The notes beneath the pieces are model-generated. The model had not been told where the DNA came from. It searched no databases and was given only the letters and a program-made list of their open reading frames with translations. A stretch of DNA of 35,531 nt, taken from DASSNR01 sp036278935. Its GTDB lineage: Bacteria; Gemmatimonadota; Gemmatimonadetes; Gemmatimonadales; Gemmatimonadaceae. The translations under genes and the position numbers were made by a program. Positions 24,251 through 31,923 of the stretch are shown one piece after another (the first letter of the stretch is position 1; every line of letters begins with the position of its first letter). The stretch lies in assembly GCA_036278935.1 (NCBI GenBank), contig DASUKA010000162.1, forward strand, positions 1 through 35,531. The letters are read 5' to 3'.

Positions 24251-25267
24251 ATGTTCTCGACCTGCATTGTCTGTTACAGCACCCTCGGCGCGAACGAGAC
24301 GATCGAGCACTTCCCCGTCGGGCGCCGCCTGGCCTTCGATGCCGAACGCGGCCGGCTCTGGGTCGTCTGCCCCCGGTGCGGCCGGTGGAATCTCAGTCCG
24401 CTCGAGGAGCGCTGGGAAGCCATCGAGGAGTGCGAGCGGCGCTTCCGCGGCACCGTGCTCCGGCACTCGACCGCGCACATCGGGCTCGCCCGGCTGCCGG
24501 ATGGCGTCGATCTCATTCGTGTCGGCCGCCCGCTCCGACCGGAGATGGCGGCGTGGCGCTACGGGCGCCGCTTCGCGGGGCGTTTTCGTCGCGCGCAGCT
24601 GACGCTCGGCGCAGCGGGTGTCGGCGGTGGGGCCGCGATCCTCAGCGGGCTGGCGGTCGGGGTGCTCACGCCCGGCCTGATGGCGGGGGCGGCGCTCACC
24701 GCATCAGCAGGCTGGTGGCTCCGTCAGCAGCGCGTGCTCTTTCGTGTGCCCTTCCGCGGCCAGGTGCTGCGCGTGCGCGCGCGGGATCTGTCGGAGACGC
24801 AGTTCGTTCCAATCGAGCGCGGGGACCAGTGGAGCCTGCGGCTCGCCCACCGCGATGGAGCGTCGCATCTGGAGGGCGAGGAGGCAGTGCGGGTGATGGC
24901 CCGGGCGCTGGCTCCGATGAACGGCGGGGGGGCAGGCGCAAGCACGGTCGAGCAGGCTGTGGCACGCCTGGAAGTGTTCGGCGATCGGGCACGCATGTTC
25001 GCCTTCATGGCTCGCACTCCGGGCTACATGGCGACGCCACAGCACCTGGGAGTGCTGGCGAAGCTGCCCGCAGCACAGCGTCTGGCGCTCGAGATGATGG
25101 TGCAGGAGGACTCGGAGGAGCGGGCGCTGAGCGGGGAGCTCGCGGCACTGGAAGAGGCGTGGCGGGAGGCCGAGGAGGTGGCGGGCATCGCGGACGATCT
25201 GCTCGTGCCGGAAGCGGTGACCAGCTGGGTGGCGCGGCATCGAAGGCGGGCTGACGGGGACGTTTGA
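24251..25267 (+). CDS. Hypothetical protein with N-terminal zinc ribbon and membrane segment
   Basis: A 338-residue protein of unknown function. The N-terminus has a zinc-ribbon pattern, C5-I-V-C8 and C40-P-R-C43. A hydrophobic Gly/Ala-rich stretch (about 118-160, LTLGAAGVGGGAAILSGLAV and on) may form a membrane hairpin. The C-terminal half is charged and helical, with Ala/Glu repeats. There is no catalytic motif. The last codons and stop lie in DNA that resembles an Rhs core in another frame, so the C-terminus may be a product of recombination. It may be part of the rhs-associated set, but nothing in the sequence shows its job. Confidence 0.65.
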   Translation: MFSTCIVCYSTLGANETIEHFPVGRRLAFDAERGRLWVVCPRCGRWNLSPLEERWEAIEECERRFRGTVLRHSTAHIGLARLPDGVDLIRVGRPLRPEMAAWRYGRRFAGRFRRAQLTLGAAGVGGGAAILSGLAVGVLTPGLMAGAALTASAGWWLRQQRVLFRVPFRGQVLRVRARDLSETQFVPIERGDQWSLRLAHRDGASHLEGEEAVRVMARALAPMNGGGAGASTVEQAVARLEVFGDRARMFAFMARTPGYMATPQHLGVLAKLPAAQRLALEMMVQEDSEERALSGELAALEEAWREAEEVAGIADDLLVPEAVTSWVARHRRRADGDV

Positions 25268-25410
25268 GAGCGAGACGGGGGCTGTACGACAACCGGGCGC
25301 TGTCGCGCGATTCGCACTGGCCAAGCTGCGGCGTGAGCAGTTGCAGAATCCCGCGACGATAACAGGGGGGCTTGGCTGGCTGCACCAATACATTCACTGA
25401 GATCCTCCTC
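25247..25410 (+). pseudogene. Decayed Rhs core remnant
   Basis: After removal of one extra G, positions 25260-25310 read TFESETGLYDNRALSRDSHW. This matches the Rhs core signature 'FDxETGLYYNRARYYDP' of the intact protein upstream. About 60 bases on, the DNA at 25365-25395 reads GGLAGCTNTFT, resembling 'DPIGLAGGxNxYxY'. Both pieces are in the order and spacing of an Rhs core with deletions. It marks an old tip-to-immunity junction just before the next small membrane-protein gene. Confidence 0.6.
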
Positions 25411-25416
25411 CATCGC

Positions 25417-25890
25417 ATGCTGCTGTACGTTCTTGCAGGGGTTGCGGCGGTCGCCCTACTGCATCTGCTGCTCAAGCGGCTGGCGACGCTGCCTGCGAAA
25501 TATCATGAGCTGACTACGCCGACTCTGCAGTACCGCCTCCGAGGGCTCTATGGGCGGGGACTGGGTGGTGCGTACCTGCAAATCGATCTGCGGCGCACCG
25601 GAGCGTACGTTCAAGTCTACAAGACGATTCTCTCGCGCGGGGTGGTCCAATTGTCCGTGCACGTCCCCTCCGGTGCCCAGACATTGGTCGAACCGCGCGC
25701 CATCGAGCGGGCTTTCAGCGAGCATGGATTCGCGCCGTTGAGCGCGGGCCGTAGCGTGTGCGGTCGCGTCGAAGGGCTGGTCCAAGAGGTCGGCCTTGGT
25801 CCAGCGGTACATCGTCGTCCGCCTGATGCCGGCGCGGCGCGCGGCTTCCGTGCGATCGCCGATGGAGTCGCTGCAGTCACTTTAATGTGA
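25417..25890 (+). CDS. Membrane-anchored small protein, possibly orphan immunity gene
   Basis: A 157-codon ORF. Residues 1-20 are an N-terminal membrane helix (MLLYVLAGVAAVALLHLLL). A soluble-looking domain follows (LQYRLRGLYGRGLGGAYLQI; VYKTILSRGVVQLSVHVP). The part after about residue 120 has a different, Arg/Ala-rich composition and is antisense to a helix-turn-helix fragment, so the real gene was probably truncated there. It follows directly after the decayed Rhs core, the usual place of an immunity gene, and I read it as a retained immunity gene whose 3' end was replaced. It has no known homologue that I can name. Confidence 0.5.
   Translation: MLLYVLAGVAAVALLHLLLKRLATLPAKYHELTTPTLQYRLRGLYGRGLGGAYLQIDLRRTGAYVQVYKTILSRGVVQLSVHVPSGAQTLVEPRAIERAFSEHGFAPLSAGRSVCGRVEGLVQEVGLGPAVHRRPPDAGAARGFRAIADGVAAVTLM
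25777..25869 (-). pseudogene. Fis-type helix-turn-helix fragment
   Basis: On the minus strand this short stretch reads DSIGDRTEAARRAGIRRTTM followed by YRWTKADLLDQ. It closely follows the Fis/NtrC C-terminal helix-turn-helix consensus (GNRTEAARxLGIxRxTLYR). A stop codon lies four codons upstream in the frame and no rest of a gene can be seen. It is a fragment of a regulator or mobile-element protein left in the island. Confidence 0.45.
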
Positions 25891-25953
25891 GACGGTTTTA
25901 GGGCCTACGAGACGTATCAATCATGCAGGGCAGGCCGCTAAAGGGGAGTGAGC

Positions 25954-26346
25954 ATGTTTGAGCACAGTGCCCCGAAAGAGAAGCGCTCCACCGACTGGTC
26001 AGGCACCATCATCGGGGTCATGCTGTTGCCCGTGTTCTTCCTGTTTGTTTATCTGGGCAAAGCAGAAATGGGATTCAACTTGGTGATTGTTTTGGGTATG
26101 GTTTTGCTTGCCGTCAAACTCCGCTGGCGGCTGAGGAAGCACGCCTGGTTCTGGCCCACCATCATTTTCATCCTCGCACTGCACGTCCCCCTGTTATTCG
26201 TCGTGCGATGGCCGGACAGCAACGTCCCTACGATTGTCTACTCGATGCCACTGGCAATCGCCGATTTATTCCTCATTCTGGGTGCTCTGAGTCTCGCCGA
26301 AAAGGTCTTCTCGAAGAATTCCTCTTCGACTGGCGAGGACGCATGA
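25954..26346 (+). CDS. Four-helix membrane protein, paralogue A (immunity-like)
   Basis: A 130-residue protein with four predicted membrane helices: TIIGVMLLPVFFLFVYLG, FNLVIVLGMVLLAVKL, FWPTIIFILALHVPLLFVV and LAIADLFLILGALSLAEKVF. Its centre (LRWRLRKHAWFWPTIIFILA) matches the product of the gene at 27651-28052 (IKWKLRRHVWFWMVLAILAA), and both have LH...VPWP-like ends to that helix. AGGGGAG stands 6 bases before ATG 25954. The codons are less GC-rich than in the core genes. I infer an orphan immunity role from place and topology only. Confidence 0.65.
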   Translation: MFEHSAPKEKRSTDWSGTIIGVMLLPVFFLFVYLGKAEMGFNLVIVLGMVLLAVKLRWRLRKHAWFWPTIIFILALHVPLLFVVRWPDSNVPTIVYSMPLAIADLFLILGALSLAEKVFSKNSSSTGEDA

Positions 26347-26406
26347 TCCGGCCGGAGGCCCCCTTCCGGGGCGGACCTGACGTGACCCCCAACCTTGACC
26401 CAGCGA

Positions 26407-26520
26407 TTACGCCGGTCCGGTGATGGGATCGGGAGAGGATGAAGCTCCCGGCAGCGCTCTCGCACACTCCGCTGGGGTTAGGTCGTCGAGCCCGCGATAC
26501 AGCCGGGTGTAGAAGAACAG
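26407..26520 (-). pseudogene. Integrase-core transposase C-terminal fragment
   Basis: On the minus strand the DNA reads LFFYTRLYRGLDDLTPAECA then RALPG, up to a stop codon at 26407. It resembles the end of IS3/IS481-type transposases ('YNxxRPHxALGGLTPAExx'). Only this piece is present. The adjacent plus-strand sequence TGACCCCCAACCTTGACCC may be part of the element's end. Confidence 0.5.
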
Positions 26521-26682
26521 GTAAATTCCGGCACGTATGAACAGGCAACGTCCCGTAGGCTCTTCACGGTGCCGCGTCCAGCGGCGCCGTCCGCATTGAC
26601 GTCTCGATGATGTACGGGAATGTTCTGATCGTGACGTTCTCTACACACGCAATAGCTGGAGTCATCGATATCGCCGGACGAG

Positions 26683-26985
26683 ATGGGGTACATCAAGAGG
26701 CGTGTGTGGGAGACGCAGAAGCGGCACGGGCGTTCGTATCTCATCTGGCACGAGTACGTCCTGAAACGCTACGCTCCGATCGCGATCCTGCTGGCATTCC
26801 TCGAGTATCTACGCGATGCAACCGGGCAGCCAAAGCGAGACACGCTCGTTTTTGTTTTCTGCCTCGGTGTGGTGCTGGTGTTTGCCATACCGATCGACTA
26901 CCTCGCCGGACGGCGATACTGGAACACGTCACGAGCCAGGTACGATCGGCCACGCGAAGAGCAAGGAGAAGATCCGTCCCAGTGA
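26683..26985 (+). CDS. Two-helix small membrane protein (immunity-like)
   Basis: A 100-residue protein with a basic N-terminus (MGYIKRRVWETQKRHGRSYL) and two membrane helices (RYAPIAILLAFLEYL; TLVFVFCLGVVLVFAIPIDY), ending in a charged tail. There is no known motif. Proteins of this size and layout often accompany Rhs or Cdi tips, and the gene lies in the row of similar genes between two rhs genes. No clear ribosome-binding site is present. The tail is partly Arg/Glu-rich and could be altered. Confidence 0.55.
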   Translation: MGYIKRRVWETQKRHGRSYLIWHEYVLKRYAPIAILLAFLEYLRDATGQPKRDTLVFVFCLGVVLVFAIPIDYLAGRRYWNTSRARYDRPREEQGEDPSQ

Positions 26986-27255
26986 TCACTTCCTCGGCCA
27001 AGTTGCTGGCTTCTGCAAGACAGGTCAGTGATGCTTCCGGCTAGTGTGGCGGCGCCGCCGTGTCCGTTTTCCTCGGAGAGATCTCGCTCTGCGAAGCGTG
27101 TTTCGGGTAGCGCCGGAGCGTGATTGCGTTGCCTACATCCGGCATGTACACCCCGATCCGCGCGCGCACCCAGGGTTCGAGGCGACTCCTCCGCTCTGTC
27201 ATGCTCGTGCGGCAATACAGTAGTCCGGTGGAAAGGGACGCAGACGGGTGGCGCG

Positions 27256-27477
27256 ATGTCCAGCTTTGCTCTGGATCGCATCCGGCTGATCTTCTTTTCC
27301 CTCGCCCTGGTTGTGGTAAGCTGGGCGGTCCTCGATACCCGAAGATTCCTCAGGCTGCTCAGCGACAATCGCAAGACGACGTTCACGCGCGCTGAGATCA
27401 TGGCTATCCGAGTACCCGGAGCGATCGTCATCCTTGGTGCCGCGTGGGCAATTCTGGCCACGCTCTTCGGTCCATAG
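27256..27477 (+). CDS. Small two-helix membrane protein (73 aa)
   Basis: The protein starts MSSFALDRIRLIFFSLALVV, with a second helix IRVPGAIVILGAAWAILATL near the C-terminus and a basic linker (LLSDNRKTTFTRAE) between. ATG 27256 fits the start of the first helix; the frame upstream is not protein-like. The arrangement resembles small uncharacterised membrane proteins that lie alone or near toxin loci. The function is unknown, with immunity or an accessory role possible. Confidence 0.5.
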   Translation: MSSFALDRIRLIFFSLALVVVSWAVLDTRRFLRLLSDNRKTTFTRAEIMAIRVPGAIVILGAAWAILATLFGP

Positions 27478-27650
27478 TAGCATCTGCGCGTTGCGATCAA
27501 GCGCGATCGTGCGTTCAGACTGAACTGCCCCGGCTTTGCCGTTGCTGGTTTCGTTGCTGATGCTGCCGGGTTCGTCTGTGTTGCAGGTCAGGTCGTCGCT
27601 GTAAGTGCGGCATTTTACGACTCTTGGAGAACATAGGGGCAGGTTCGAGC

Positions 27651-28052
27651 ATGTCGCTAAGCACTGACGTCAAGAACGACATCAAATCCGCTCAAAAGTG
27701 GCGCTTAGGCTGGCGGGGCTTATTGATCGTGGCGGTCATGGACCTGCCAGTCTTTTGGCTCTTCGATCATTTCGGACGATCGAACATGATGGTGCCAACA
27801 GGGGCCTGCATTGCGGTATTGGGTGTAGTAATCGCTATAAAGTGGAAACTGAGACGGCACGTGTGGTTTTGGATGGTCCTCGCCATTCTTGCGGCGCTCC
27901 ATGCCGTGTTGCTTTGGTATGTTCCCTGGCCCGCCGCAAGGGGTGCAGCCTTGGCGTGGACCGGCGTTGCCTACATCGATCTTTGGGTGCTACTCTGGGT
28001 CTTCGAAGCCATCGGACGGCTGATGGAAGGCCGGACGACCGCTGAGAGATGA
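27651..28052 (+). CDS. Four-helix membrane protein, paralogue B (immunity-like)
   Basis: A 133-residue protein with four membrane helices (GLLIVAVMDLPVFWLF; MVPTGACIAVLGVVIAIKW; FWMVLAILAALHAVLLWYV; WTGVAYIDLWVLLWVFEAIG). It is related to the product of 25954-26346: same length, same topology and a shared central block (WKLRRHVWFW / RWRLRKHAWFW). The start may be ATG 27651 or TTG 27624. An IS3-like end sequence (TGAACTGCCCCGG) lies at 27521, and another (TGAACCGCCCCCC) directly after the stop at 28056. Confidence 0.65.
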   Translation: MSLSTDVKNDIKSAQKWRLGWRGLLIVAVMDLPVFWLFDHFGRSNMMVPTGACIAVLGVVIAIKWKLRRHVWFWMVLAILAALHAVLLWYVPWPAARGAALAWTGVAYIDLWVLLWVFEAIGRLMEGRTTAER

Positions 28053-28175
28053 GCGTGAACCGCCCCCCGACGGGTCAAGCGCCGTTTCATATGGTGCAAC
28101 TGGTGCAGCGAAGCCACCCCCCGAGTTCAGCCGCGTGTGCGGGCGCGGCGGCCCTCTACACAACGGGCTGTACAC

Positions 28176-28478
28176 ATGGTAAAGGCGACACCGAACGAAT
28201 GGCCCCATCTCGCCAGCATTCTCTTCAGTGGCGCCGGCATCGTGCTCATCGTGGTGTTCAATCTGCTTGCTCAGAGCATGCGTCGTGAACGACGCCAGCC
28301 GAGCAAGCACGGGCCACGGTACAATTCACTAGGCGGAACCCTCAGCCTGCGCGAGCTGTTCGATGCGTCGTTGTATACGCCGCGCGGGAATCGGCTTCGA
28401 CGCATCGGGCTGGCATTGATGGCTCTTTCATTCGCACTGTCCGCGCTGTTCTGGTGGCTCGGGGCGAGTGGCTCGTGA
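28176..28478 (+). CDS. Small membrane protein (100 aa)
   Basis: Two membrane helices (SILFSGAGIVLIVVFNLLAQ and GLALMALSFALSALFWWLGA) flank a basic cytosolic or periplasmic loop with NSLGGTLSLRELFDASLYTP. The N-terminus MVKATPNEWPHLA has no signal peptide. The last of the row of small membrane genes before the second rhs. The function is unknown. Confidence 0.55.
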   Translation: MVKATPNEWPHLASILFSGAGIVLIVVFNLLAQSMRRERRQPSKHGPRYNSLGGTLSLRELFDASLYTPRGNRLRRIGLALMALSFALSALFWWLGASGS

Positions 28479-28881
28479 GCAGCAGCGACGGATGTCCTGC
28501 TGGCCTTCGATTGGAGAACGGTACATCAGAATCGTGACTGAGCGCCGAGGACTGAACACGACTGGGAGCGTCTGCAACGCGCACAGGGCGACGAGCCGCC
28601 TGGCCCTCAGGGACACATCATCAGCTTCCCCAGCAGCCCATTCTTCGGAACCCGGTTCGCCCTCCCGCGGTAGCCCCGCCATAGCCGCACCATAGCACTA
28701 GCAATGCGGCACCGAACCGGAATACCAGCCACACGCACGGAACTGTGTGCATTTGCCGACCGTTGCTGCCGACCACCGTCCCTCGTCCACCCACCATTCG
28801 GCGGTGTCCGCTCAACCCAGTGCCGGCGGAGTAGCAGGACCCGACGCATGAGTTGCTCCGGATACTGACCGCCACGCTTCT
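28479..28881. other. Gap without a convincing gene before the truncated rhs
   Basis: I see no ORF with protein-like composition on either strand. Short frames are Arg/Pro/Ser-rich. No Rhs-like segment could be read here in any frame, so the missing N-terminal part of the second rhs is absent, not merely frameshifted. A short hydrophobic frame on the minus strand near 28640-28750 is not convincing. Confidence 0.5.
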
Positions 28882-30540
28882 ATGGCGCGGAACCAGTTCG
28901 GGAAGCGGGATACCTTGACCGCCATCTACTCGGGGCTCGGGTATCTCGTGCACAGCGACCTCATCGCGCATGACTCGACTACCGCTGCTACGCGCTACCA
29001 CACCAGGGAGGAGTTCACCTACGACGCGCTCGGGAATGCGCTCACAAGCATAGCGCACGATACGCTCGGGTTCGATACGAGTTTCGCGGGGGACACCAAT
29101 AGCTACACGCCCCAGACAGGCCGCCTGGCCCGCGCGCTGCGGACCAATCGGAACGACACGCTCCTCTACAACCCGGCGGGCGACCTGGAGTTCACCAGTC
29201 AGCGCAGTAGCAGTCCGGGCAGCACGCTGGAGGATCGGGCCTCGTACTATGCCGCGGACGGCCGGGTGCGCGCGGCGGAGTTCCGCACCGCGGCCAGTGC
29301 CACGGCCCTTCGGACGGTCTTCACCACGGTTTTCGAGCAATATCGCTACGATGCCTTGGGGCGGCGCGTGCTGGTCTGGGCGCAGCGCTGGTGCGAGGAC
29401 GCGACGATCAACGACCTGCCCACGGCGGAGCGGACCCAGGCGCTCCGACGGCAAGCGGAGTGCAACCTGAGCCTCGTCCGCCGCACGGTCTGGGCGGGTG
29501 ACCGCGAGCTCTACGAGATCCAGATGCCGGGCGACAGCACGACGCCGACTGCAACGCTGGAGGACGACACAGCGGCTGTTGACCAGCCGATGGGGAGCGA
29601 GGGCATGGACCCCAACCCCTTCTTCGGGCGCGTCGCGTACACGTACGGGCTCCACATCGACGAGCCGCTGAGCATCACGCGCATCAACTACGCCGACACG
29701 GTTGCAGGACAACCCTATGCCGTCTGGGCCCCGTTCGCGATCGTGCCGCTGTGGAACACGCGCCAGCAGGCCGATACCGGCTTCTTCCCGGATGGCGGGA
29801 ATTTCCATAAGCTGCCGAGCGATACGACGCGCCATGTGCTCATCGACTGGCCGATGAACTGGCATGCGTACGGCGCGCCGGATCCGACGTTATTCTACTG
29901 GCAGGGGACGCTGCTCGACCACAAGCGGGACAAGGCCGAGACGATGTACCGGCGGAACCGGGTGTACGACCCGGAGACGGGCCAGTTCACGCAGGAAGAT
30001 CCGATCGGGCTCGCGGGGGGACTCAATCTCTACGGGTTTGCTGACGGGGACCCCGTGAATCTCAGCGACCCGTTCGGGCTGTGCCCGGGTATTGACGGTA
30101 CGGATCCCAAGAGCACTGCAGATTGCCCACCGGAGGTCAAACGGCTGCTGGCAGTCGATCCGCCGATCGAGCCGCAAGGCAAGACCCTTGAGCGCATTGG
30201 TTTTGTTCTGGGCCTCCTAGACGGAGGATCAGAGATTGCTAGCGGGCTCAAAGGCGGTTCCCTGGCCTTGCGCGAGCTATTCTCTGGCGGGAGCATTCGG
30301 GGCTCATCTATCATCAATATCCGAACTACCTTGCTTGAGGGCGGATTTAAACAAACACTTACCAGAAGCAAGCTCGGATATCTCTTCAAGGATGCGGAAG
30401 GAGAGGCTGTCCGGATCATGCGGCGAGGTGGAGGCTGGGATATCCGGGTCCAGAACCGCTTCGGTAACTACCTAGATGAGTTCGGTAACGTCGCGAAGAA
30501 CGCGCTCGAAAGCCACGGCATTACCATTTTCTCGAAATGA
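28882..30540 (+). CDS. N-terminally truncated Rhs core with toxin tip (orphan rhs)
   Basis: A 552-residue ORF that begins inside an Rhs shell: EEFTYDALGNALTS and FEQYRYDALGRRVLVW are YD repeats. The core signature follows as MYRRNRVYDPETGQF, EDPIGLAGGLNLYGF (about 371-385) and DPFGLC (about 397). There is no signal peptide and no long N-terminal part, so it cannot be exported alone. The tip (about 400-552) ends with YLFKDAEGEAVRIMRRGGGW, DIRVQNRFGNYLDEFGN and SHGITIF, a compact domain of a type seen at the ends of polymorphic toxins. I do not assign an activity. The stop overlaps the next start (ATGA). The core is clearly different from that of the first Rhs. Confidence 0.85.
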   Translation: MARNQFGKRDTLTAIYSGLGYLVHSDLIAHDSTTAATRYHTREEFTYDALGNALTSIAHDTLGFDTSFAGDTNSYTPQTGRLARALRTNRNDTLLYNPAGDLEFTSQRSSSPGSTLEDRASYYAADGRVRAAEFRTAASATALRTVFTTVFEQYRYDALGRRVLVWAQRWCEDATINDLPTAERTQALRRQAECNLSLVRRTVWAGDRELYEIQMPGDSTTPTATLEDDTAAVDQPMGSEGMDPNPFFGRVAYTYGLHIDEPLSITRINYADTVAGQPYAVWAPFAIVPLWNTRQQADTGFFPDGGNFHKLPSDTTRHVLIDWPMNWHAYGAPDPTLFYWQGTLLDHKRDKAETMYRRNRVYDPETGQFTQEDPIGLAGGLNLYGFADGDPVNLSDPFGLCPGIDGTDPKSTADCPPEVKRLLAVDPPIEPQGKTLERIGFVLGLLDGGSEIASGLKGGSLALRELFSGGSIRGSSIINIRTTLLEGGFKQTLTRSKLGYLFKDAEGEAVRIMRRGGGWDIRVQNRFGNYLDEFGNVAKNALESHGITIFSK

Positions 30541-30956
30541 TCCTTGAAACTGGCGAGAGGATAGCGCAATACCTGCAGCAACACCACCATTTCAGTGAGT
30601 GTGTGTTGGAAGACATCCGCTGGCTGCATTACGGTACGAGTATCGAGCTGGTCTTCGACTACATCTGGACTCAGGATGGGGAATTGCGGTCCGATACTAC
30701 CAGCCCGGAGATCGAGGCGTTGCGATTTCTGGGAGTACAGGAGTTCTCCCTGAAGAACGCGCTGAATGAGGCAATAAGCTTGCAGCCGGCGGAAGTAAAC
30801 TGGGGGCTGAGCGAGATCGCCATGCTTCAACTCGTCGATGATGAAACCCTGCTGGCAAAATACAAGTCTCTACCGATCCCGGTGCACCATGTGCGGTGCA
30901 GCTGGGAAAGTGATCGCCAGATTGATATCGTGTTCACGACTGTGGAGGTGGATTAG
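30537..30956 (+). CDS. Soluble immunity protein candidate of the orphan Rhs tip
   Basis: A 139-residue acidic, soluble protein (MILETGERIAQYLQQHHHFS; IELVFDYIWTQDGELRS; EFSLKNALNEAISLQPAEVN). Its ATG overlaps the stop of the truncated rhs by four bases (ATGA), giving coupled translation. Acidic charge, size and place are typical of immunity proteins that mask an enzymatic tip in the cytosol. The overall pattern recalls small Imm families, but I cannot name one with confidence. It has lower GC than the core genes. Confidence 0.72.
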   Translation: MILETGERIAQYLQQHHHFSECVLEDIRWLHYGTSIELVFDYIWTQDGELRSDTTSPEIEALRFLGVQEFSLKNALNEAISLQPAEVNWGLSEIAMLQLVDDETLLAKYKSLPIPVHHVRCSWESDRQIDIVFTTVEVD

Positions 30957-31140
30957 AGCTTTGTGAGGCCGATCAAAGAGGTGTCGATGGCGTCGTTGGA
31001 AGTTACACATCTTCCGCTTCACGCCCCTCAGCAACTCAAGCCGACGGGCTCCTGGAGCAACTCGCGCGGGATCGAGCGGTGCACGCGATCGAGGTGCGGG
31101 AGGTTCTGAGGGGACAGGACGAACAGGAGGTCCTGTTTGA

Positions 31141-31395
31141 TTGGAACGTGGCGGCGGCACCCGAGGACTACTGCCCTCGCTGATACCGGCCCTGATTGGT
31201 CGTGTCGTGACTTCCGCGACTACGGCGCCGCCTGCGTGGGATCTTGCAATCGTTCTGGATAATGGCTGGGAATTGGTGGTCTTTGGCGATTGCGACGACG
31301 ATCGGGACGAGGCGTGGTTCATTCTCGGAACTCACAGGGCGAAAGCCGTCGCCCGTCCACGTGTACGACCTCTGCCCCTCTCTGCAGATGCCTGA
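31141..31395 (+). pseudogene. Fragment of a small immunity-like or accessory gene
   Basis: An 84-codon frame. The middle (WDLAIVLDNGWELVVFGDCD and DDRDEAWFIL) looks like real protein, with a beta-rich 'GxxLxVFxDxxDDRDEAWFIL' pattern. The first 30 and last 20 residues look random. Just upstream, in another frame, a protein-like piece (AVHAIEVREVLRGQDEQEVL and on, about 31079-31183) ends in a stop. Together they suggest a gene broken by indels. A strong terminator follows at once. Confidence 0.45.
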
Positions 31396-31397
31396 GT

Positions 31398-31435
31398 GAA
31401 GAAGCCCGGCCACCAAATGGCCGGGCTTCTTCTTT
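31398..31435 (+). terminator. Strong intrinsic terminator closing the Rhs island
   Basis: GAAGAAGCCCGGCCA (31398-31412) and TGGCCGGGCTTCTTC (31418-31432) are exact complements with loop CCAAA, followed by TTT. It is a clear two-way stem (A-run on the left, T-run on the right) between the island and the minus-strand DUF2442 gene. Confidence 0.92.
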
Positions 31436-31482
31436 AGCGGCCGGCGGTGTCGTAAGCGCGCCTGGTGTGCGGCTGGCCGCTC

Positions 31483-31923
31483 TCACTGGCGGCGAGTCGC
31501 CTTCCGCGGCCGCCCCCCTTTAGCACCGTTGGCCCGTGCTGCCGCCGTCTTGGCCGGACTCGTCACCTGACCCGCCAGCCGCGCCAGTTCGCTCAGCTGT
31601 TGCGACCGGCCGAGCGCGGAGAGCAGAAGCCCCGGCACACTCAGGTCCACGTCGAGTGCTTCCCAGTGTAGCCCGCTCCCCCCAGGACTGAGCGCCACGG
31701 CCGCCAGCTCCTCTGGACTCGCCTCGGCCAGCGATGGAATCGCGGCAGCGGGAAAGCCGAAGAGATACCCGCTCGTGAGCTCCATCATGACGCGGCCCGT
31801 CCGGCGATCGTAGGACGCCGAGGTGGCCCGTTGGCCCGCCTGGCGCGCGTGCCGCTCACGCGCCCGGGCAGCCGGGATCTGCGCGAGAATCGTCGCCTTC
31901 GATGTCCGCTGCACCCTAGCCAT
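31483..31923 (-). CDS. DUF2442 domain protein
   Basis: A 146-residue protein. The DUF2442 part runs from about residue 44 to 110: RVMMELTSGYLFGFPAAAI, then ASPEELAAVALSPGGSGLHW and EALDVDLSVPGLL, matching the family's 'LxDGxxxxF...gGxGIHWpxLDeDIsv'. The first 40 residues are basic (MARVQRTSKATILAQ), and the C-terminus is Lys/Arg-rich (KGGRPRKATRRQ), possibly nucleic-acid binding. The ATG at 31923 overlaps the end of the DUF4160 gene by 8 bases, so the two are coupled. Such pairs are widespread and are often suspected to be toxin-antitoxin modules; the role is unproven. Confidence 0.85.
   Translation of the reverse strand: MARVQRTSKATILAQIPAARARERHARQAGQRATSASYDRRTGRVMMELTSGYLFGFPAAAIPSLAEASPEELAAVALSPGGSGLHWEALDVDLSVPGLLLSALGRSQQLSELARLAGQVTSPAKTAAARANGAKGGRPRKATRRQ

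Noticed and set aside
28621..29865. 414-codon minus-strand ORF opposite the truncated rhs
   Set aside because: Composition is that of an antisense shadow and no domain is visible; the plus frame carries the Rhs core.
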